Shown: positions 1 to 8,916 of the stretch, piece after piece | How the letters are laid out: each line of letters begins with the position of its first letter | Numbering within the stretch: position 1 is the stretch's first letter | NCBI GenBank assembly: GCA_031291235.1 | Contig: JARLJL010000009.1 | Coordinates: forward strand, 248,208 to 312,207 | Source: Sulfuriferula sp. | GTDB lineage: Bacteria; Pseudomonadota; Gammaproteobacteria; Burkholderiales; Sulfuriferulaceae | Direction: 5' to 3' | DNA length: 64,000 nt | The notes under the pieces: generated by a model | The model's database searches: none | Seen by the model: only the letters and a program-made list of their open reading frames with translations | Told to the model about the DNA's origin: nothing | Made by a program: the position numbers and the translations under genes

Positions 1-385
1 GACTATGTACGTTGACATAAAGGTCGCCAGCCTCGAAACTCTTATATTGCGCATCGGTAAGCTTGGCGCCGGCAGGGACGGACCATACATTCTGGGCAGT
101 CTGTTTCAGCGGAATAACGACGGAGCCGTTTTCCCCTGGCGCAGCTTCATGAATATGCGCCATGGTGCCAGCAATGCCATAGGTCGTCACGCTGCCGCTG
201 ACCGATTTGTCGGCATTCACCGTAATGCTGCCGCTGCCAGTTGCTGATGTTTCAACGGCCGGCACTTCCTGATCACCGCTCAACACCACTACCGTTTCCG
301 CGGCAGCGGCACTGCCCGCAAACATGGCGCCAGCCAGCGCCGCAATTGCAAAAGCAGACCGCGTGTTACGAAGTATTAAATTCAT
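1..385 (-). CDS. CHRD-domain secreted protein (3' end cut by window edge)
   Basis: The reverse strand reads from an ATG at 385 out through position 1 with no stop, giving 128 codons of an incomplete protein. The first ~28 residues look like a signal peptide (basic start, then an Ala/Gly-rich hydrophobic stretch ending near ASAAAAE-like residues). What follows, LSGDQEVPAVETSATGSG and later GIAGTMAHIHEAAPGENG, matches the CHRD domain, with its conserved HIH motif and Gly-rich strands. CHRD proteins are exported and their role in bacteria is unclear. A GGAGATG ribosome site precedes the ATG. It is divergent from the gene at 801. Confidence 0.8.
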   Translation of the reverse strand, partial: MNLILRNTRSAFAIAALAGAMFAGSAAAAETVVVLSGDQEVPAVETSATGSGSITVNADKSVSGSVTTYGIAGTMAHIHEAAPGENGSVVIPLKQTAQNVWSVPAGAKLTDAQYKSFEAGDLYVNVHS

Positions 386-800
386 GTAATCATCTCCTTC
401 AAGTTGAACAATGCGAATGGATGTTTATTGCAGCTTCAGACCGGATAACGCCCATCCTGTCATGCCGACAATCGAACGTTATCGCAACATGGACACGAAT
501 AGCGCCCAATAGTTTAACAAGCTGACGCCCCATAATACGCAAGCTTCTTCGCGGGCATAGTCTGCTTTCAATATAGATCGCATCGTAACCGTAATCAATG
601 CACATTTCCGCTTGTCATCTGCGCTGCTACATTGACCCAATAATGCATACAATGCAGCCGCCCCCAGATTCCGATATGCCGCGGATTAGAACTGATCGAT
701 AAGAGCGGATTAACGGTAACCATACTGCAACAATTCTGGCATTGCCCTACAGACGGCATGGATTATATAATCGACGCACCCTGAACTCCTGCGAACCATC
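386..800. other. Intergenic region between divergent CHRD and cNMP-binding genes
   Basis: This 415-base stretch separates two divergently read genes and must hold both promoters. Short open frames here overlap on both strands and lack ribosome sites. I see no convincing gene, RNA or repeat. Confidence 0.5.
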
Positions 801-1166
801 ATGAAATTCGAACTTGAGAACCTGTTTCATCACGAATCCGATTTATGTGGCGTTCCCGCCGACCAGACGCTGTTTTCGGAAGGCGATACGGGCGATGTCA
901 TGTATGTACTCATGTCCGGCACCGCCAATATTCTGGTAAACGGCAAGGTAGTTGAACAAGCGGTTCGCGGCACGATGCTGGGTGAAATGTCGGTCATCGA
1001 GGATGGCGCCCTGCGCTCGGCAACCGTAGTCACAACTTCAGAATGCAAATTCGTGCCTGTCGATCAGGCCCGCTTCAAGTTCCTGATACAGAACACACCC
1101 AATTTCGGCATCCACGTCATGCGGGTCATTGCGAACCGCCTGCGTTGCACCAACAAACTGATTTAA
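801..1166 (+). CDS. Small stand-alone cyclic nucleotide-binding domain protein
   Basis: The 121-residue product is essentially one cNMP-binding beta-barrel of the CRP effector type. Visible features are the FSEGDTGDVMYVLMSGTA strand-turn region (about residues 25-42) and the phosphate-binding-cassette-like stretch GEMSVIEDGALRSATV (about 61-76), with the expected Glu and the Arg-Ser-Ala of nucleotide-binding members. There is no C-terminal helix-turn-helix, so it is probably a signalling or partner protein and not a transcription factor. The ligand (cAMP, cGMP or none) cannot be told. It ends at a strong inverted repeat that separates it from the convergent pgsA-like gene. Confidence 0.85.
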   Translation: MKFELENLFHHESDLCGVPADQTLFSEGDTGDVMYVLMSGTANILVNGKVVEQAVRGTMLGEMSVIEDGALRSATVVTTSECKFVPVDQARFKFLIQNTPNFGIHVMRVIANRLRCTNKLI

Positions 1167-1176
1167 GCCAGTCGAT

Positions 1177-1216
1177 CCAAAGCTGCCGACTCGGGAAACT
1201 GGTGCGGCAGCTTTGG
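1177..1216. terminator. Bidirectional terminator-like stem-loop
   Basis: A perfect 12-bp inverted repeat, CCAAAGCTGCCG (1177-1188) and CGGCAGCTTTGG (1205-1216), has a 16-nt loop and lies between two convergent genes. The flanking T-run is weak, so termination is inferred from position and stem strength. Confidence 0.65.
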
Positions 1217-1222
1217 CATTAT

Positions 1223-1774
1223 TCAGGTCTGCGACTTGCCGGCCAGAAAACGAGCCGCTTTACGCGTCCATATCCACACGTAATGCAAACCAGATAGCAC
1301 CGCTGTCGCCAGCACCAGCATAAACAACCATTGCAGCGACAGGCTAACGATACCGGCAGCATCCGCCAAAACCAGGCAGAGCATGCCGAATTCCATAAAA
1401 ATGTGGATTTTTCCCAGCAGAGTGGGCGTCACTTGCAGATGTCCGGTCAGGCGCCGGTACGCCATCGCCCCGACGACGATGATCAGATCGCGCGCCAGCA
1501 AGGACAGCGTCAACCATAGCGGAATCAGCGCATGCCAGGTCAGCATCAGCAGACAGGCCAGAATCACCAGCTTATCGGCTACCGGATCCAGTATCGCGCC
1601 TATCGCCGTGCGTAAATCGTAGTGCCGGGCAATCCAGCCGTCTATGCCGTCGCTCACGCTTGCCGTCAGAAATACCGCAAGCGCATAGCCGTAAGCGGAA
1701 ATCGCCAGCAGATAGACTACCAGCGGCACCAGCAGCAGGCGAAACAGACTGATCGTGTTCGGCACGTTCGGCAT
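1223..1774 (-). CDS. pgsA: CDP-alcohol phosphatidyltransferase, PgsA-like
   Basis: This is an integral membrane enzyme of the CDP-alcohol phosphatidyltransferase family. It most likely makes phosphatidylglycerophosphate from CDP-diacylglycerol and glycerol-3-phosphate. The 183 residues match the family's usual length. The catalytic signature DG-x2-AR-x8-G-x3-D-x3-D is visible around residues 40-65 (SDGIDGWIARHYDLRTAIG, then LDPVADK). Several hydrophobic segments follow. The symbol is tentative, because cardiolipin- or phosphatidylserine-synthase-like paralogues share the motif and the copy number in this genome is unknown. It stands alone, convergent with the cNMP-binding gene. Confidence 0.8.
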   Translation of the reverse strand: MPNVPNTISLFRLLLVPLVVYLLAISAYGYALAVFLTASVSDGIDGWIARHYDLRTAIGAILDPVADKLVILACLLMLTWHALIPLWLTLSLLARDLIIVVGAMAYRRLTGHLQVTPTLLGKIHIFMEFGMLCLVLADAAGIVSLSLQWLFMLVLATAVLSGLHYVWIWTRKAARFLAGKSQT

Positions 1775-1850
1775 ACCGCTCCCATCGCATGTTCAGGCAG
1801 AAACAGGATATTACACCCGATCTGTGACAGCGCGATTTGCCGAACTGGTT

Positions 1851-2282
1851 TTAATGACCGCCCAGATCGCGCACTTCGACTTTCACTTCGACTTTTTCAT
1901 GGTGTCCGGGGGCGGTGACAATGTCCAGCGTGAGCGGCACCACCTCGCCCTGTTTCATCGGTTGCTTCAGATCGAACAGCATGACATGCAAGCCGCCAGG
2001 CGCCAGTTTGACGGTTTTGCCCTTCGGCAACGGAATATCTTTCACTTCATGCATGTCCATCATGCCCTGACTCATGCTCATGGTATGCAGCTGCGCGGTA
2101 CCGGCCAGCGGCGTGCTTGCACCGACCAGTTTGGCATCGGCGGCGCTGGTAATATCCATAAATGCACCCGCGACTGCCTGCCCCGGCGCTGTCGCCCGCA
2201 TCCAGGCGTGTTCGACCGTTACATCGCCGGCCAGCGCAGCCTGTGTGCACAACATTCCCAGCAAAATCGCCAAACGTTTCAT
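1851..2282 (-). CDS. PCu(A)C periplasmic copper chaperone
   Basis: The product is an exported copper-binding protein of the PCu(A)C family, which delivers Cu(I) to the CuA or CuB centre of cytochrome oxidase. The ATG at 2282 is preferred: it has a GAGGGA ribosome site and opens a signal peptide (MKRLAILLGMLCTQAALAG). The metal motif H(M)x10Mx~21HxM is visible as AQLHTMSMSQGMMDMHEV and, near the end, PGGLHVMLFDLKQ. It is divergent from the regB-like sensor across about 110 bases, so copper or oxidase status and redox signalling may be linked here; that link is inference. Confidence 0.88.
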   Translation of the reverse strand: MKRLAILLGMLCTQAALAGDVTVEHAWMRATAPGQAVAGAFMDITSAADAKLVGASTPLAGTAQLHTMSMSQGMMDMHEVKDIPLPKGKTVKLAPGGLHVMLFDLKQPMKQGEVVPLTLDIVTAPGHHEKVEVKVEVRDLGGH

Positions 2283-2395
2283 GATTGTTCCCTCGCATGA
2301 TAAATAAGCTATTGTTGCGCCTAAAACGCAATGATGAAATGCGACAAATTGTCGCACTTTAACGTCAAACTGGCGAACGCGGGTAAAATGCCTGC

Positions 2396-3664
2396 ATGAT
2401 CCCTTCCGCCCCGACCTTGTCCACCGTGCCTGTAGAAGGCATGCTGCGCAACCTGTTCATCCTGCGCCTGTACGCGATAGGCGGGCAGCTGCTGGCGTTA
2501 TTCGCCGCCGATTACTGGCTCGGTATCGGCCTGCCGCTGGCGGCCATGCTGACAGTCACCGCGCTGCTGATTGCGCTCGATGTCGTCACCTGGTTACGGC
2601 TGGCGCAGCCCTGGCCGGTCACCGCGCTGGAGTTTTTCGTCCAGCTGCTGGCGGACATGGCGGCGCTCACCATGCTGCTGTATTACAGCGGCGGCGCCAG
2701 CAATCCGTTCGTATCGTTGTACCTGCTGCCCATCATCATTGCCGCCACTACGCTGCCCGCCGCTTTCGCCTGGGCAACGACGATACTCAGCGTCATCGCC
2801 TATTCGCTGCTTACGCGGCTTTTCGTACCCTTGAGTCTGCCGCCCGGAGAAGTCGAATTCTCCCTGCATCTGGCGGGCATGTGGCTGAATTTCATCGTCA
2901 GCGCAGTGCTGATTGCGTATTTCATTGGCAAGATGGCCGGCTCGATCCGTCAGCGCGATCAGGCGCTGGCCCGCATCCGCGAAACCCGGCTGCACGATGA
3001 GCAGATCGTCGCGCTGGGCAGTCTGGCCGCAGGCGCTGCGCATGAGTTGTCGACGCCGCTGGCGACCATGAACATCGTCGCCGACGAATTGCAGCACGAC
3101 TACGCCGACGATGCCGAGCTCACCCAGTCGCTACAGATATTGCGCAATCAGGTCGCCGCCTGCAAAACCATACTCACGCGCCTGACCAGCGTCGGCACCA
3201 GCGGGCGCACCGAGAGCGCCGCCGTCATGAGCGCCGACCGCTGGCTGGATAAACTGCTGGAGCAATGGCAACTGATGCGCCCGCAGGCACAGGTGACAAC
3301 GCACCTGCGAGGACGCCTGCCGGCGCCCGCCATCATGGCCGACGACAGTCTCAATCAGGCGCTATTGAATCTGTGCAACAACGCTGCCGACGCCGCCAAT
3401 AATCAGGTGGAAATCGAGCTTGATTGGGACGAGCAGACGCTGCAAATCGACATCCTCGACCGCGGCACCGGATTCAGCGACGACGCCTTGAGCGGCGCGG
3501 TGTTCTTTACCACCAAGCGCGAACAGGGCGGCTTCGGCATCGGCCTGTTTCTGGCCAATGCCAGCATAGAAAGGCACGGCGGCAGCGTCGCCTTGCTGAG
3601 CCGGGACGGCGGCGGGGCGCATGTCGCCGTGCGCCTGCCATTACTTAAGCAAACCCTCGCATGA
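2396..3664 (+). CDS. regB: RegB/PrrB-type redox sensor histidine kinase
   Basis: This is the membrane sensor of the RegB/RegA (PrrB/PrrA) global redox system. The N-terminal half has about six membrane segments, including the quinone-binding signature GGASNPF in YYSGGASNPFVSLYLLP. The H-box AAGAAHELSTPLATM puts the phospho-accepting histidine at residue 216, and the redox-active cysteine of this family appears at residue 256 (VAACKTIL). ATP-lid glycine motifs (DRGTGFSDD, GGFGIGLFLA) close the kinase. Its last codons overlap the start of regA by four bases (ATGA), so the two are co-translated. In related bacteria RegBA controls respiration, carbon fixation and nitrogen fixation. Confidence 0.93.
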   Translation: MIPSAPTLSTVPVEGMLRNLFILRLYAIGGQLLALFAADYWLGIGLPLAAMLTVTALLIALDVVTWLRLAQPWPVTALEFFVQLLADMAALTMLLYYSGGASNPFVSLYLLPIIIAATTLPAAFAWATTILSVIAYSLLTRLFVPLSLPPGEVEFSLHLAGMWLNFIVSAVLIAYFIGKMAGSIRQRDQALARIRETRLHDEQIVALGSLAAGAAHELSTPLATMNIVADELQHDYADDAELTQSLQILRNQVAACKTILTRLTSVGTSGRTESAAVMSADRWLDKLLEQWQLMRPQAQVTTHLRGRLPAPAIMADDSLNQALLNLCNNAADAANNQVEIELDWDEQTLQIDILDRGTGFSDDALSGAVFFTTKREQGGFGIGLFLANASIERHGGSVALLSRDGGGAHVAVRLPLLKQTLA

Positions 3665-4200
3665 ATACGCCCGCATCCTCCCTGCTGCTGGTCGACGACG
3701 ACGCTACTTTCTGCGCCGTACTGGCGCGCGCCCTGAGCAAACGCGGATTTACCGTGCACACCGCGCACGATGTCGCCAGCGCTCTTGAATATGCGGAGCT
3801 CAATCCGCCAGAATACGCCGTCGTCGATCTGAAAATGCCCGGCGAAACCGGCCTGCGGCTGATCGCAGGGCTCCACCAGATCGACCCGCACACCCGCATC
3901 GTCATGCTCACCGGCTACGCCAGCATCGCTACCGCAATCGAAGCCATTAAGCTCGGTGCAACGCATTATCTCGCCAAACCCGCCGAAGTCGATGAAATCG
4001 TTGCCGCCCTGCACAAGGACGACGGTAATGCCGATATCGTTACCGACATCCGCCCGCCTTCAGTCGAACGGCTGGAATGGGAACACATCCAGCGCGTGCT
4101 CAACGAACACGGCGGCAACATCTCCGCCACCGCCCGCGCCCTCAACATGCACCGGCGCACACTGCAGCGCAAGCTATTCAAGAACCCGGTCAAGGAATAA
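3661..4200 (+). CDS. regA: RegA/PrrA/ActR-type response regulator
   Basis: This DNA-binding partner of RegB has 179 residues, the usual RegA length. The receiver domain shows the acidic pair in LLLVDDDATF and the phosphorylated aspartate at residue 56 (VVDLKMPGE), followed by the Thr and Lys of the active site (MLTGYAS, LAKPAE). The C-terminal Fis-type helix-turn-helix (HGGNISATARALNMHRRTLQ) is nearly identical to the highly conserved RegA HTH. It overlaps regB by four bases. Known RegA proteins activate nif, cbb and oxidase genes under low oxygen, which suits the nif clusters in this window. Confidence 0.93.
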   Translation: MNTPASSLLLVDDDATFCAVLARALSKRGFTVHTAHDVASALEYAELNPPEYAVVDLKMPGETGLRLIAGLHQIDPHTRIVMLTGYASIATAIEAIKLGATHYLAKPAEVDEIVAALHKDDGNADIVTDIRPPSVERLEWEHIQRVLNEHGGNISATARALNMHRRTLQRKLFKNPVKE

Positions 4201-4301
4201 GCCGCGCCCATTGAGTCAATCCGTTTGCGAACTTAGCAATTTCAGTCAGGATAATCGCCCGGAATAACGGCACAATACCCGCTAATTGAGGAGGTGTGGC
4301 T

Positions 4302-5168
4302 GTGGACGAGAAATCGGCGAATTCGTATGCGCAAAGGATAGGCAAGGTGTGCGACTACATCGGCGCGCACCTGGACGAAGATTTGTCTGTTGAAAAGCTA
4401 AGCCGTATCGCCCATTTTTCCAAGTACCATTTCCACCGCCAGTTTTCCGAATATACGGGCATTAACGTTGCCCGATTTATCCTGATGATGCGCCTGAAAC
4501 GCGCCTCTTATCAGCTGGTTTTCAATAAGCGTTCGCGGATCACGGACATCGCTCTGGATGCCGGATTTGAAAACCCGGAATCGTTTTCCCGCGCGTTTAA
4601 AAACACGTTCGGACAAACGCCCTCTCAATTCAGACAGCATCCCGCATGGCTGCCATGGCATGCGCAATATCAAACCCCGACACTAGCGAGGAACCCGGAC
4701 ATGAATATACAACTTGTTGAATTTGCAACCACCAAAGTCGCGGTGCTGGAACACCGCGGCGCACCCGAACTGCTGAACGACTCGGTCAGCATTTTTATCA
4801 AATGGCGCAAGGCGAGCAAATTGTCGCCTGTCGCAACCAGCCTGACGCTGGGCGTGGCGTACGACGACCCCAAAGCCACAGCGCCGGAAAATTTCCGCTT
4901 CGACATCTGCGGTTCTATCGACGCCGATGTGCCGGCCAATGCGCAAGGCGTAGTGACCCGGCTGATTCCCGGCGGACGCTGCGCGCTGGTGCGCCATCTC
5001 GGTTCCCGCGATGCGATGGACGAGAAAGTGCATTATTTGTATGGCAAATGGCTGCCGTCCAGCGGCGAGGAATTACGCGATTTCCCGTGCTTCTTCCATT
5101 ACGTCAACCTGTTCCCGGAAGTACCCGAACACGAACTGATTACCGATATTTATTTGCCGCTGAAATAA
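4302..5168 (+). CDS. AraC-family regulator with GyrI-like effector domain
   Basis: The N-terminal ~110 residues hold two AraC-type helix-turn-helix motifs (LSVEKLSRIAHFSKYHFHRQ and ITDIALDAGFENPESFSRAF), followed by a C-terminal GyrI-like ligand domain from about residue 135 to the end. This is the Rob/MarA-with-effector-domain layout, usually tied to small-molecule or drug sensing. Two in-frame GTG codons, 4296 and 4302, follow a strong GAGGAGG (4288-4294). The one at 4302 has the better seven-base spacing, while 4296 is almost on top of the ribosome site. The gene is convergent with the LysR gene. The ligand is unknown. Confidence 0.85.
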   Translation: MDEKSANSYAQRIGKVCDYIGAHLDEDLSVEKLSRIAHFSKYHFHRQFSEYTGINVARFILMMRLKRASYQLVFNKRSRITDIALDAGFENPESFSRAFKNTFGQTPSQFRQHPAWLPWHAQYQTPTLARNPDMNIQLVEFATTKVAVLEHRGAPELLNDSVSIFIKWRKASKLSPVATSLTLGVAYDDPKATAPENFRFDICGSIDADVPANAQGVVTRLIPGGRCALVRHLGSRDAMDEKVHYLYGKWLPSSGEELRDFPCFFHYVNLFPEVPEHELITDIYLPLK

Positions 5169-5200
5169 AACGCCGACCCGGACTGGCGAATTTGCCGCCG

Positions 5201-6100
5201 TCAGTTTTTGCTCAAATAATCGCGCAGAAACTGGATGAACGCCTTGAGCGGCGCCGACAAGTGATGACGGCTGCTGTAAAACAGATACCAGCTGTCGTAA
5301 GTCGGCGACCAGTCGGTCAGTAGCGGAACAAGGCTGCCTCGCTCGATGTCTGGGCGCATGTAGGTCTCGGCCATATAACCGATGCCGATGCCGTCGCGCA
5401 CCGCCTGTATCATCAGGTCGACTTCGTTGACGATCAAAGGCCCGTTGACGCCGACCTCGACCTTTTTCCGGTTTTTCTCGAATTCCCAGGCCAGCAACTG
5501 CTGGTTGCCGCGGCGGAAACGGATACAGGCGTGGCTTTGCAAATCCTGCGGCGTTTGCGGCATGGGATGCTGTGCCAGATACGCCGGAGCAGCCACCGCG
5601 ATCATGCGCGATGGTGGGCTGGCCTTGACCATGACCATGTCCTGGGCAATGATGCTGCCGTAACGGATGCCGGCATCGTAGCGCCCCTTGACGATGTCGA
5701 GGTTGACGTTATCGACGCTGATATCCAGCAGGATGGCAGGGTAGGCTGACAGAAAATCCTTCAGCATCGGCGCCAGTATCATTTGCGCGGGGATGGGCGA
5801 AACGCTCAGGCGCAATGTACCCATGGGCGCATCGCGAAAATCGTTTATCGACTCCACAGCGGCATGCAATTCATCGAATGCCGGATGTATCCGCGCCAGC
5901 AGGTGTTCTCCCGCTTCGGTAAGCGATACGCTGCGCGTAGTCCGTTGCAGCAGACGCACGCCCAGCCGCTCTTCCAGTACGCGTATGGTCTGGCTCAGCG
6001 TTGACGGCGCCAGACCGAGCGCACTGGCAGCCCGCGAAAAGTTACCCTGCTCGACCACCTCGATAAAGGCGCGTAATTCGGCAAATTCGGAACCGCGCAT
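5201..6100 (-). CDS. LysR-family transcriptional regulator of the adjacent efflux operon
   Basis: The product is a 299-residue LysR-type regulator: an N-terminal winged helix (FIEVVEQGNFSRAASALGLA, LGVRLLQRTTRSVSLTEAG) and a two-lobed substrate-binding domain. It resembles the AaeR/DsdC-like subgroup that sits beside efflux or oxidoreductase genes. The start is supported by a GGAGTG site. It is divergent from emrA across 165 bases that contain a perfect LysR-type operator (6156-6178), so it most likely controls both itself and the efflux operon. The inducer is unknown. Confidence 0.88.
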   Translation of the reverse strand: MRGSEFAELRAFIEVVEQGNFSRAASALGLAPSTLSQTIRVLEERLGVRLLQRTTRSVSLTEAGEHLLARIHPAFDELHAAVESINDFRDAPMGTLRLSVSPIPAQMILAPMLKDFLSAYPAILLDISVDNVNLDIVKGRYDAGIRYGSIIAQDMVMVKASPPSRMIAVAAPAYLAQHPMPQTPQDLQSHACIRFRRGNQQLLAWEFEKNRKKVEVGVNGPLIVNEVDLMIQAVRDGIGIGYMAETYMRPDIERGSLVPLLTDWSPTYDSWYLFYSSRHHLSAPLKAFIQFLRDYLSKN

Positions 6101-6155
6101 CGTTCACTCCTGTCTGAATTCATTACATACCGGCAGCCCGATAAAATGGCGCCGT

Positions 6156-6178
6156 ATTATTCGTTGTGCACGAATAAT
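6156..6178. promoter_or_regulatory. LysR-type operator (T-N11-A palindrome)
   Basis: A perfect 9-bp inverted repeat ATTATTCGT / ACGAATAAT with a 5-bp centre contains a T-N11-A core. It lies in the gap between the divergent LysR gene and emrA, the classical position for a LysR regulator site. Binding is inferred from symmetry and position. Confidence 0.7.
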
Positions 6179-6265
6179 ATATATACATTATTAGGCATTA
6201 TCATGGCAATCCGCCTCGACTACAATCAATCCATCGAAATGAAATCCGTGTGATCGCGCATATCA

Positions 6266-7306
6266 ATGAATAATCCGGCCCCGAACAAAAGCAAGCTGCG
6301 CCGTAACCTGTTTATCGGCGGCGCGATCGTGTTTCTGGCGCTCGCTACGGTGTTGTATTTCACCGGCGGGCGCATCGTTTCCACCGACGATGCCTATGTG
6401 CAGGCCGCGCATGTCGACATTAGCGCCACGATCGGCGGCCGCGTCACCCAGGTTTACGTGAAGGAAAACCAGCATGTGCGCAAGGGCGATCCGCTGTTTG
6501 CGCTGGACGACCGCGATTACCGTATTGCGCTGGCGGATGCCCGCGCCAAGCTGGCCAACGCCAAATTGCAAATCGCCGCATTGCAGGCGACTTACACCCA
6601 GCGGCAATCCGACGTGACCGCAGCACAGGCGACACTGCTTTATCAGCGGCGGGAATTCGAGCGTCAGCGGATACTGGCTGGCAAAGGCATTGCGTCGCAG
6701 GCGCAACTGGATATGGCGCAGCACGCGCTCGCCGACGCCACCGAAAAAGTGAACGCCAGCAAACAGCAACAGCAAAACGTACGCGCCTTGCTCGGCAACG
6801 ACGTCACTTCACAAATCGACGACCATCCCAGCGTACAACAGGCTCAGGCCATGCTGGAGCGGGCGCAGCTTAATCTGTCGTACACCGTGGTCAGAGCGCC
6901 GATGGACGGTATCGTCGCCAAGGTAGACCAGTTGCAGCCGGGCAAATACATCAACGCAGCCGTGCCGCTATTTGCGCTGATCTCCGACAAAACCGTCTGG
7001 GTTGAAGCCAACTTCAAGGAAACCCAGCTCACCTGGATGCGCCCCGGCCAGAAAACCGAGGTAACGGTAGATGCCTATCCCGGCCGGACATTTCACGGCA
7101 GCGTGGACAGCCTGAGCTCCGGCACCGGGTCGAGCTTTTCGCTGTTGCCGCCCGAGAATGCGACCGGCAACTGGGTCAAGGTGGTGCAACGCTTGCCGGT
7201 ACGCATCCGCATCAAAGATCTCGATCCCAGCCGACCGCTACGTGCAGGACTCAGCGCGGTCGTGGATGTCGATACCGGCCACAGCCGGATGAAGGCGCTT
7301 TGGTGA
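6266..7306 (+). CDS. emrA: EmrA/HlyD-type membrane fusion protein
   Basis: This is the periplasmic adaptor of a tripartite efflux pump. A single N-terminal membrane anchor (LFIGGAIVFLALATVLYFTG, about residues 12-31) is followed by the typical DDAYVQAAHVDISATIGG biotinyl-lipoyl half, a long coiled-coil hairpin (about residues 85-175), the second lipoyl half (VRAPMDGIVAKVDQLQPGKY) and a beta-barrel. Length 346 matches EmrA/VceA. The stop codon and the emrB start share a base (TGATG), so translation is coupled. Expression is probably controlled by the divergent LysR regulator. Confidence 0.9.
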   Translation: MNNPAPNKSKLRRNLFIGGAIVFLALATVLYFTGGRIVSTDDAYVQAAHVDISATIGGRVTQVYVKENQHVRKGDPLFALDDRDYRIALADARAKLANAKLQIAALQATYTQRQSDVTAAQATLLYQRREFERQRILAGKGIASQAQLDMAQHALADATEKVNASKQQQQNVRALLGNDVTSQIDDHPSVQQAQAMLERAQLNLSYTVVRAPMDGIVAKVDQLQPGKYINAAVPLFALISDKTVWVEANFKETQLTWMRPGQKTEVTVDAYPGRTFHGSVDSLSSGTGSSFSLLPPENATGNWVKVVQRLPVRIRIKDLDPSRPLRAGLSAVVDVDTGHSRMKALW

Positions 7307-8916
7307 TGGAAGAGCCGTCGTCGCATAAAACGCCGCTGGAGGAAATCAGCGCAGAAGCTGGGGAAGGCGCTGCCGTCCCGCATCCGCCGCATACGGATGT
7401 TGCCGCCCCGGCATTGAATCGCCCGCTGATCACCTTTTCCATCATGGCGGCAACCATCATGCAGGCGCTGGATTCGACCATCGCCAACGTGGCTCTGCCG
7501 CAGATGCAGGGCGAGCTGTCGGCGACCCAGGATCAGATGGGCTGGGTACTGACCTCGTACATCATTGCCACCGCGATCATGATCCCGCTGACCGGCTGGC
7601 TGGCCGGGCGCTTCGGGCGCAAAAAAGTATTTCTGATTTCGATAGTCGGTTTTACCCTGACCTCGGCATTGTGCGGCATCGCCACCAGCTTGCCAGAAAT
7701 CGTGCTGTTCCGGCTGCTACAAGGTATCTCCGGCGCAGCGCTGGTGCCGCTGTCGCAAGCCGTGCTGTTCGACATCAACCCGCCGCAAAACCACGGCAAG
7801 GCCATGGCCATGTGGGGCATAGGGGTGACACTGGGGCCGGTACTGGGGCCCATCCTGGGAGGATGGCTGACCGAGGATTATAGCTGGCGCTGGGTTTTCT
7901 TTATTAACGTGCCTGTCGGCATCGTTGCCTTTCTCGGGCTAACGGCGTCGATGCCGGAAACGAAAAAGCTGCTGAGCCAATTCGATTTCTTCGGCTTCGC
8001 CACGTTGAGCCTGTGCATAGGCGCACTGCAATTGCTGCTCGATCGCGGCGGCATTAACGACTGGTTCAACTCCACCGAGATCGTCATGGAAGCCATGGTA
8101 GCCGGCATCGCGCTGTACTATTTTGTGGTGCACAGCTTTACCCACCCGCATCCGTTCCTCAGCCCGGCGCTGTTCGCCGACCGCAATTTCCTCATGGCCA
8201 ACGTCTTCATTTTCCTCATCGGCGTGGTGCTGTTCGCCACCCTGGCGCTGATCCCGCCGATGCTGCAAAACGAAATGAATTACCCGGTCATCGTCAGCGG
8301 GCTGGTCACCGCGCCGCGCGGCGCCGGTACCATGATAGGCATGATGGTGGTCGGCAGGCTGATAGGCCGGTTCGATGCGCGGCTGATCATGGCGAGCGGT
8401 CTGGCGCTGACTGCGTTCTCGCTGTGGCAGATGACGAATTTCGATTTGCTGATGGACGAAGATCTCATCGTCGTCTCCGGCATCATTCAGGGTTTCGGCG
8501 TCGGGCTGGTGTATGTGCCGCTATCGACGGTGGCCTTTGGCACGCTGCCTTCGGCGCTGCGCAACGAAGGCACGGCATTCTTCAACCTGCAGCGCAACCT
8601 CGGTAGCGCCATCGGCATCTCCGCCGTGGTCGCGCTGCTGACGCAAAATACCCAGATCATGCATGCGACGCTGGCTGAACATATTACGCCGTACAATCTG
8701 GACAACCCGGCTTTTCTGTCCAGCCATATCGATCCGCATACGCCGGCTGGCCTCGCTGCACTGAACCACATGATTACCAATCAGGCAGCGATGATCGCCT
8801 ATATCAACGACTACAAACTGATGATGGTGCTGACGCTGGCCGTCATTCCGCTGCTGGTGCTGTTGCGCCCGGCAGCACAGACGCAAGGCAAGAAGGAAAC
8901 GGCGGTGATGGAATGA
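7306..8916 (+). CDS. emrB: EmrB-type MFS drug efflux transporter (DHA2 family)
   Basis: The 536-residue protein has about 14 predicted membrane segments, as expected for DHA2 proton-drug antiporters. Motif A appears as GWLAGRFGRKKVF, motif C as GIGVTLGPVLGPILGGW, and motif D1-like residues as LDSTIANVALPQMQGEL. The ATG at 7306 is chosen over upstream TTG and GTG because it forms TGATG with the end of emrA. A ~45-residue cytoplasmic N-terminal extension precedes the first membrane segment. The outer-membrane partner overlaps its 3' end by four bases. The substrate cannot be inferred. Confidence 0.9.
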   Translation: MEEPSSHKTPLEEISAEAGEGAAVPHPPHTDVAAPALNRPLITFSIMAATIMQALDSTIANVALPQMQGELSATQDQMGWVLTSYIIATAIMIPLTGWLAGRFGRKKVFLISIVGFTLTSALCGIATSLPEIVLFRLLQGISGAALVPLSQAVLFDINPPQNHGKAMAMWGIGVTLGPVLGPILGGWLTEDYSWRWVFFINVPVGIVAFLGLTASMPETKKLLSQFDFFGFATLSLCIGALQLLLDRGGINDWFNSTEIVMEAMVAGIALYYFVVHSFTHPHPFLSPALFADRNFLMANVFIFLIGVVLFATLALIPPMLQNEMNYPVIVSGLVTAPRGAGTMIGMMVVGRLIGRFDARLIMASGLALTAFSLWQMTNFDLLMDEDLIVVSGIIQGFGVGLVYVPLSTVAFGTLPSALRNEGTAFFNLQRNLGSAIGISAVVALLTQNTQIMHATLAEHITPYNLDNPAFLSSHIDPHTPAGLAALNHMITNQAAMIAYINDYKLMMVLTLAVIPLLVLLRPAAQTQGKKETAVME

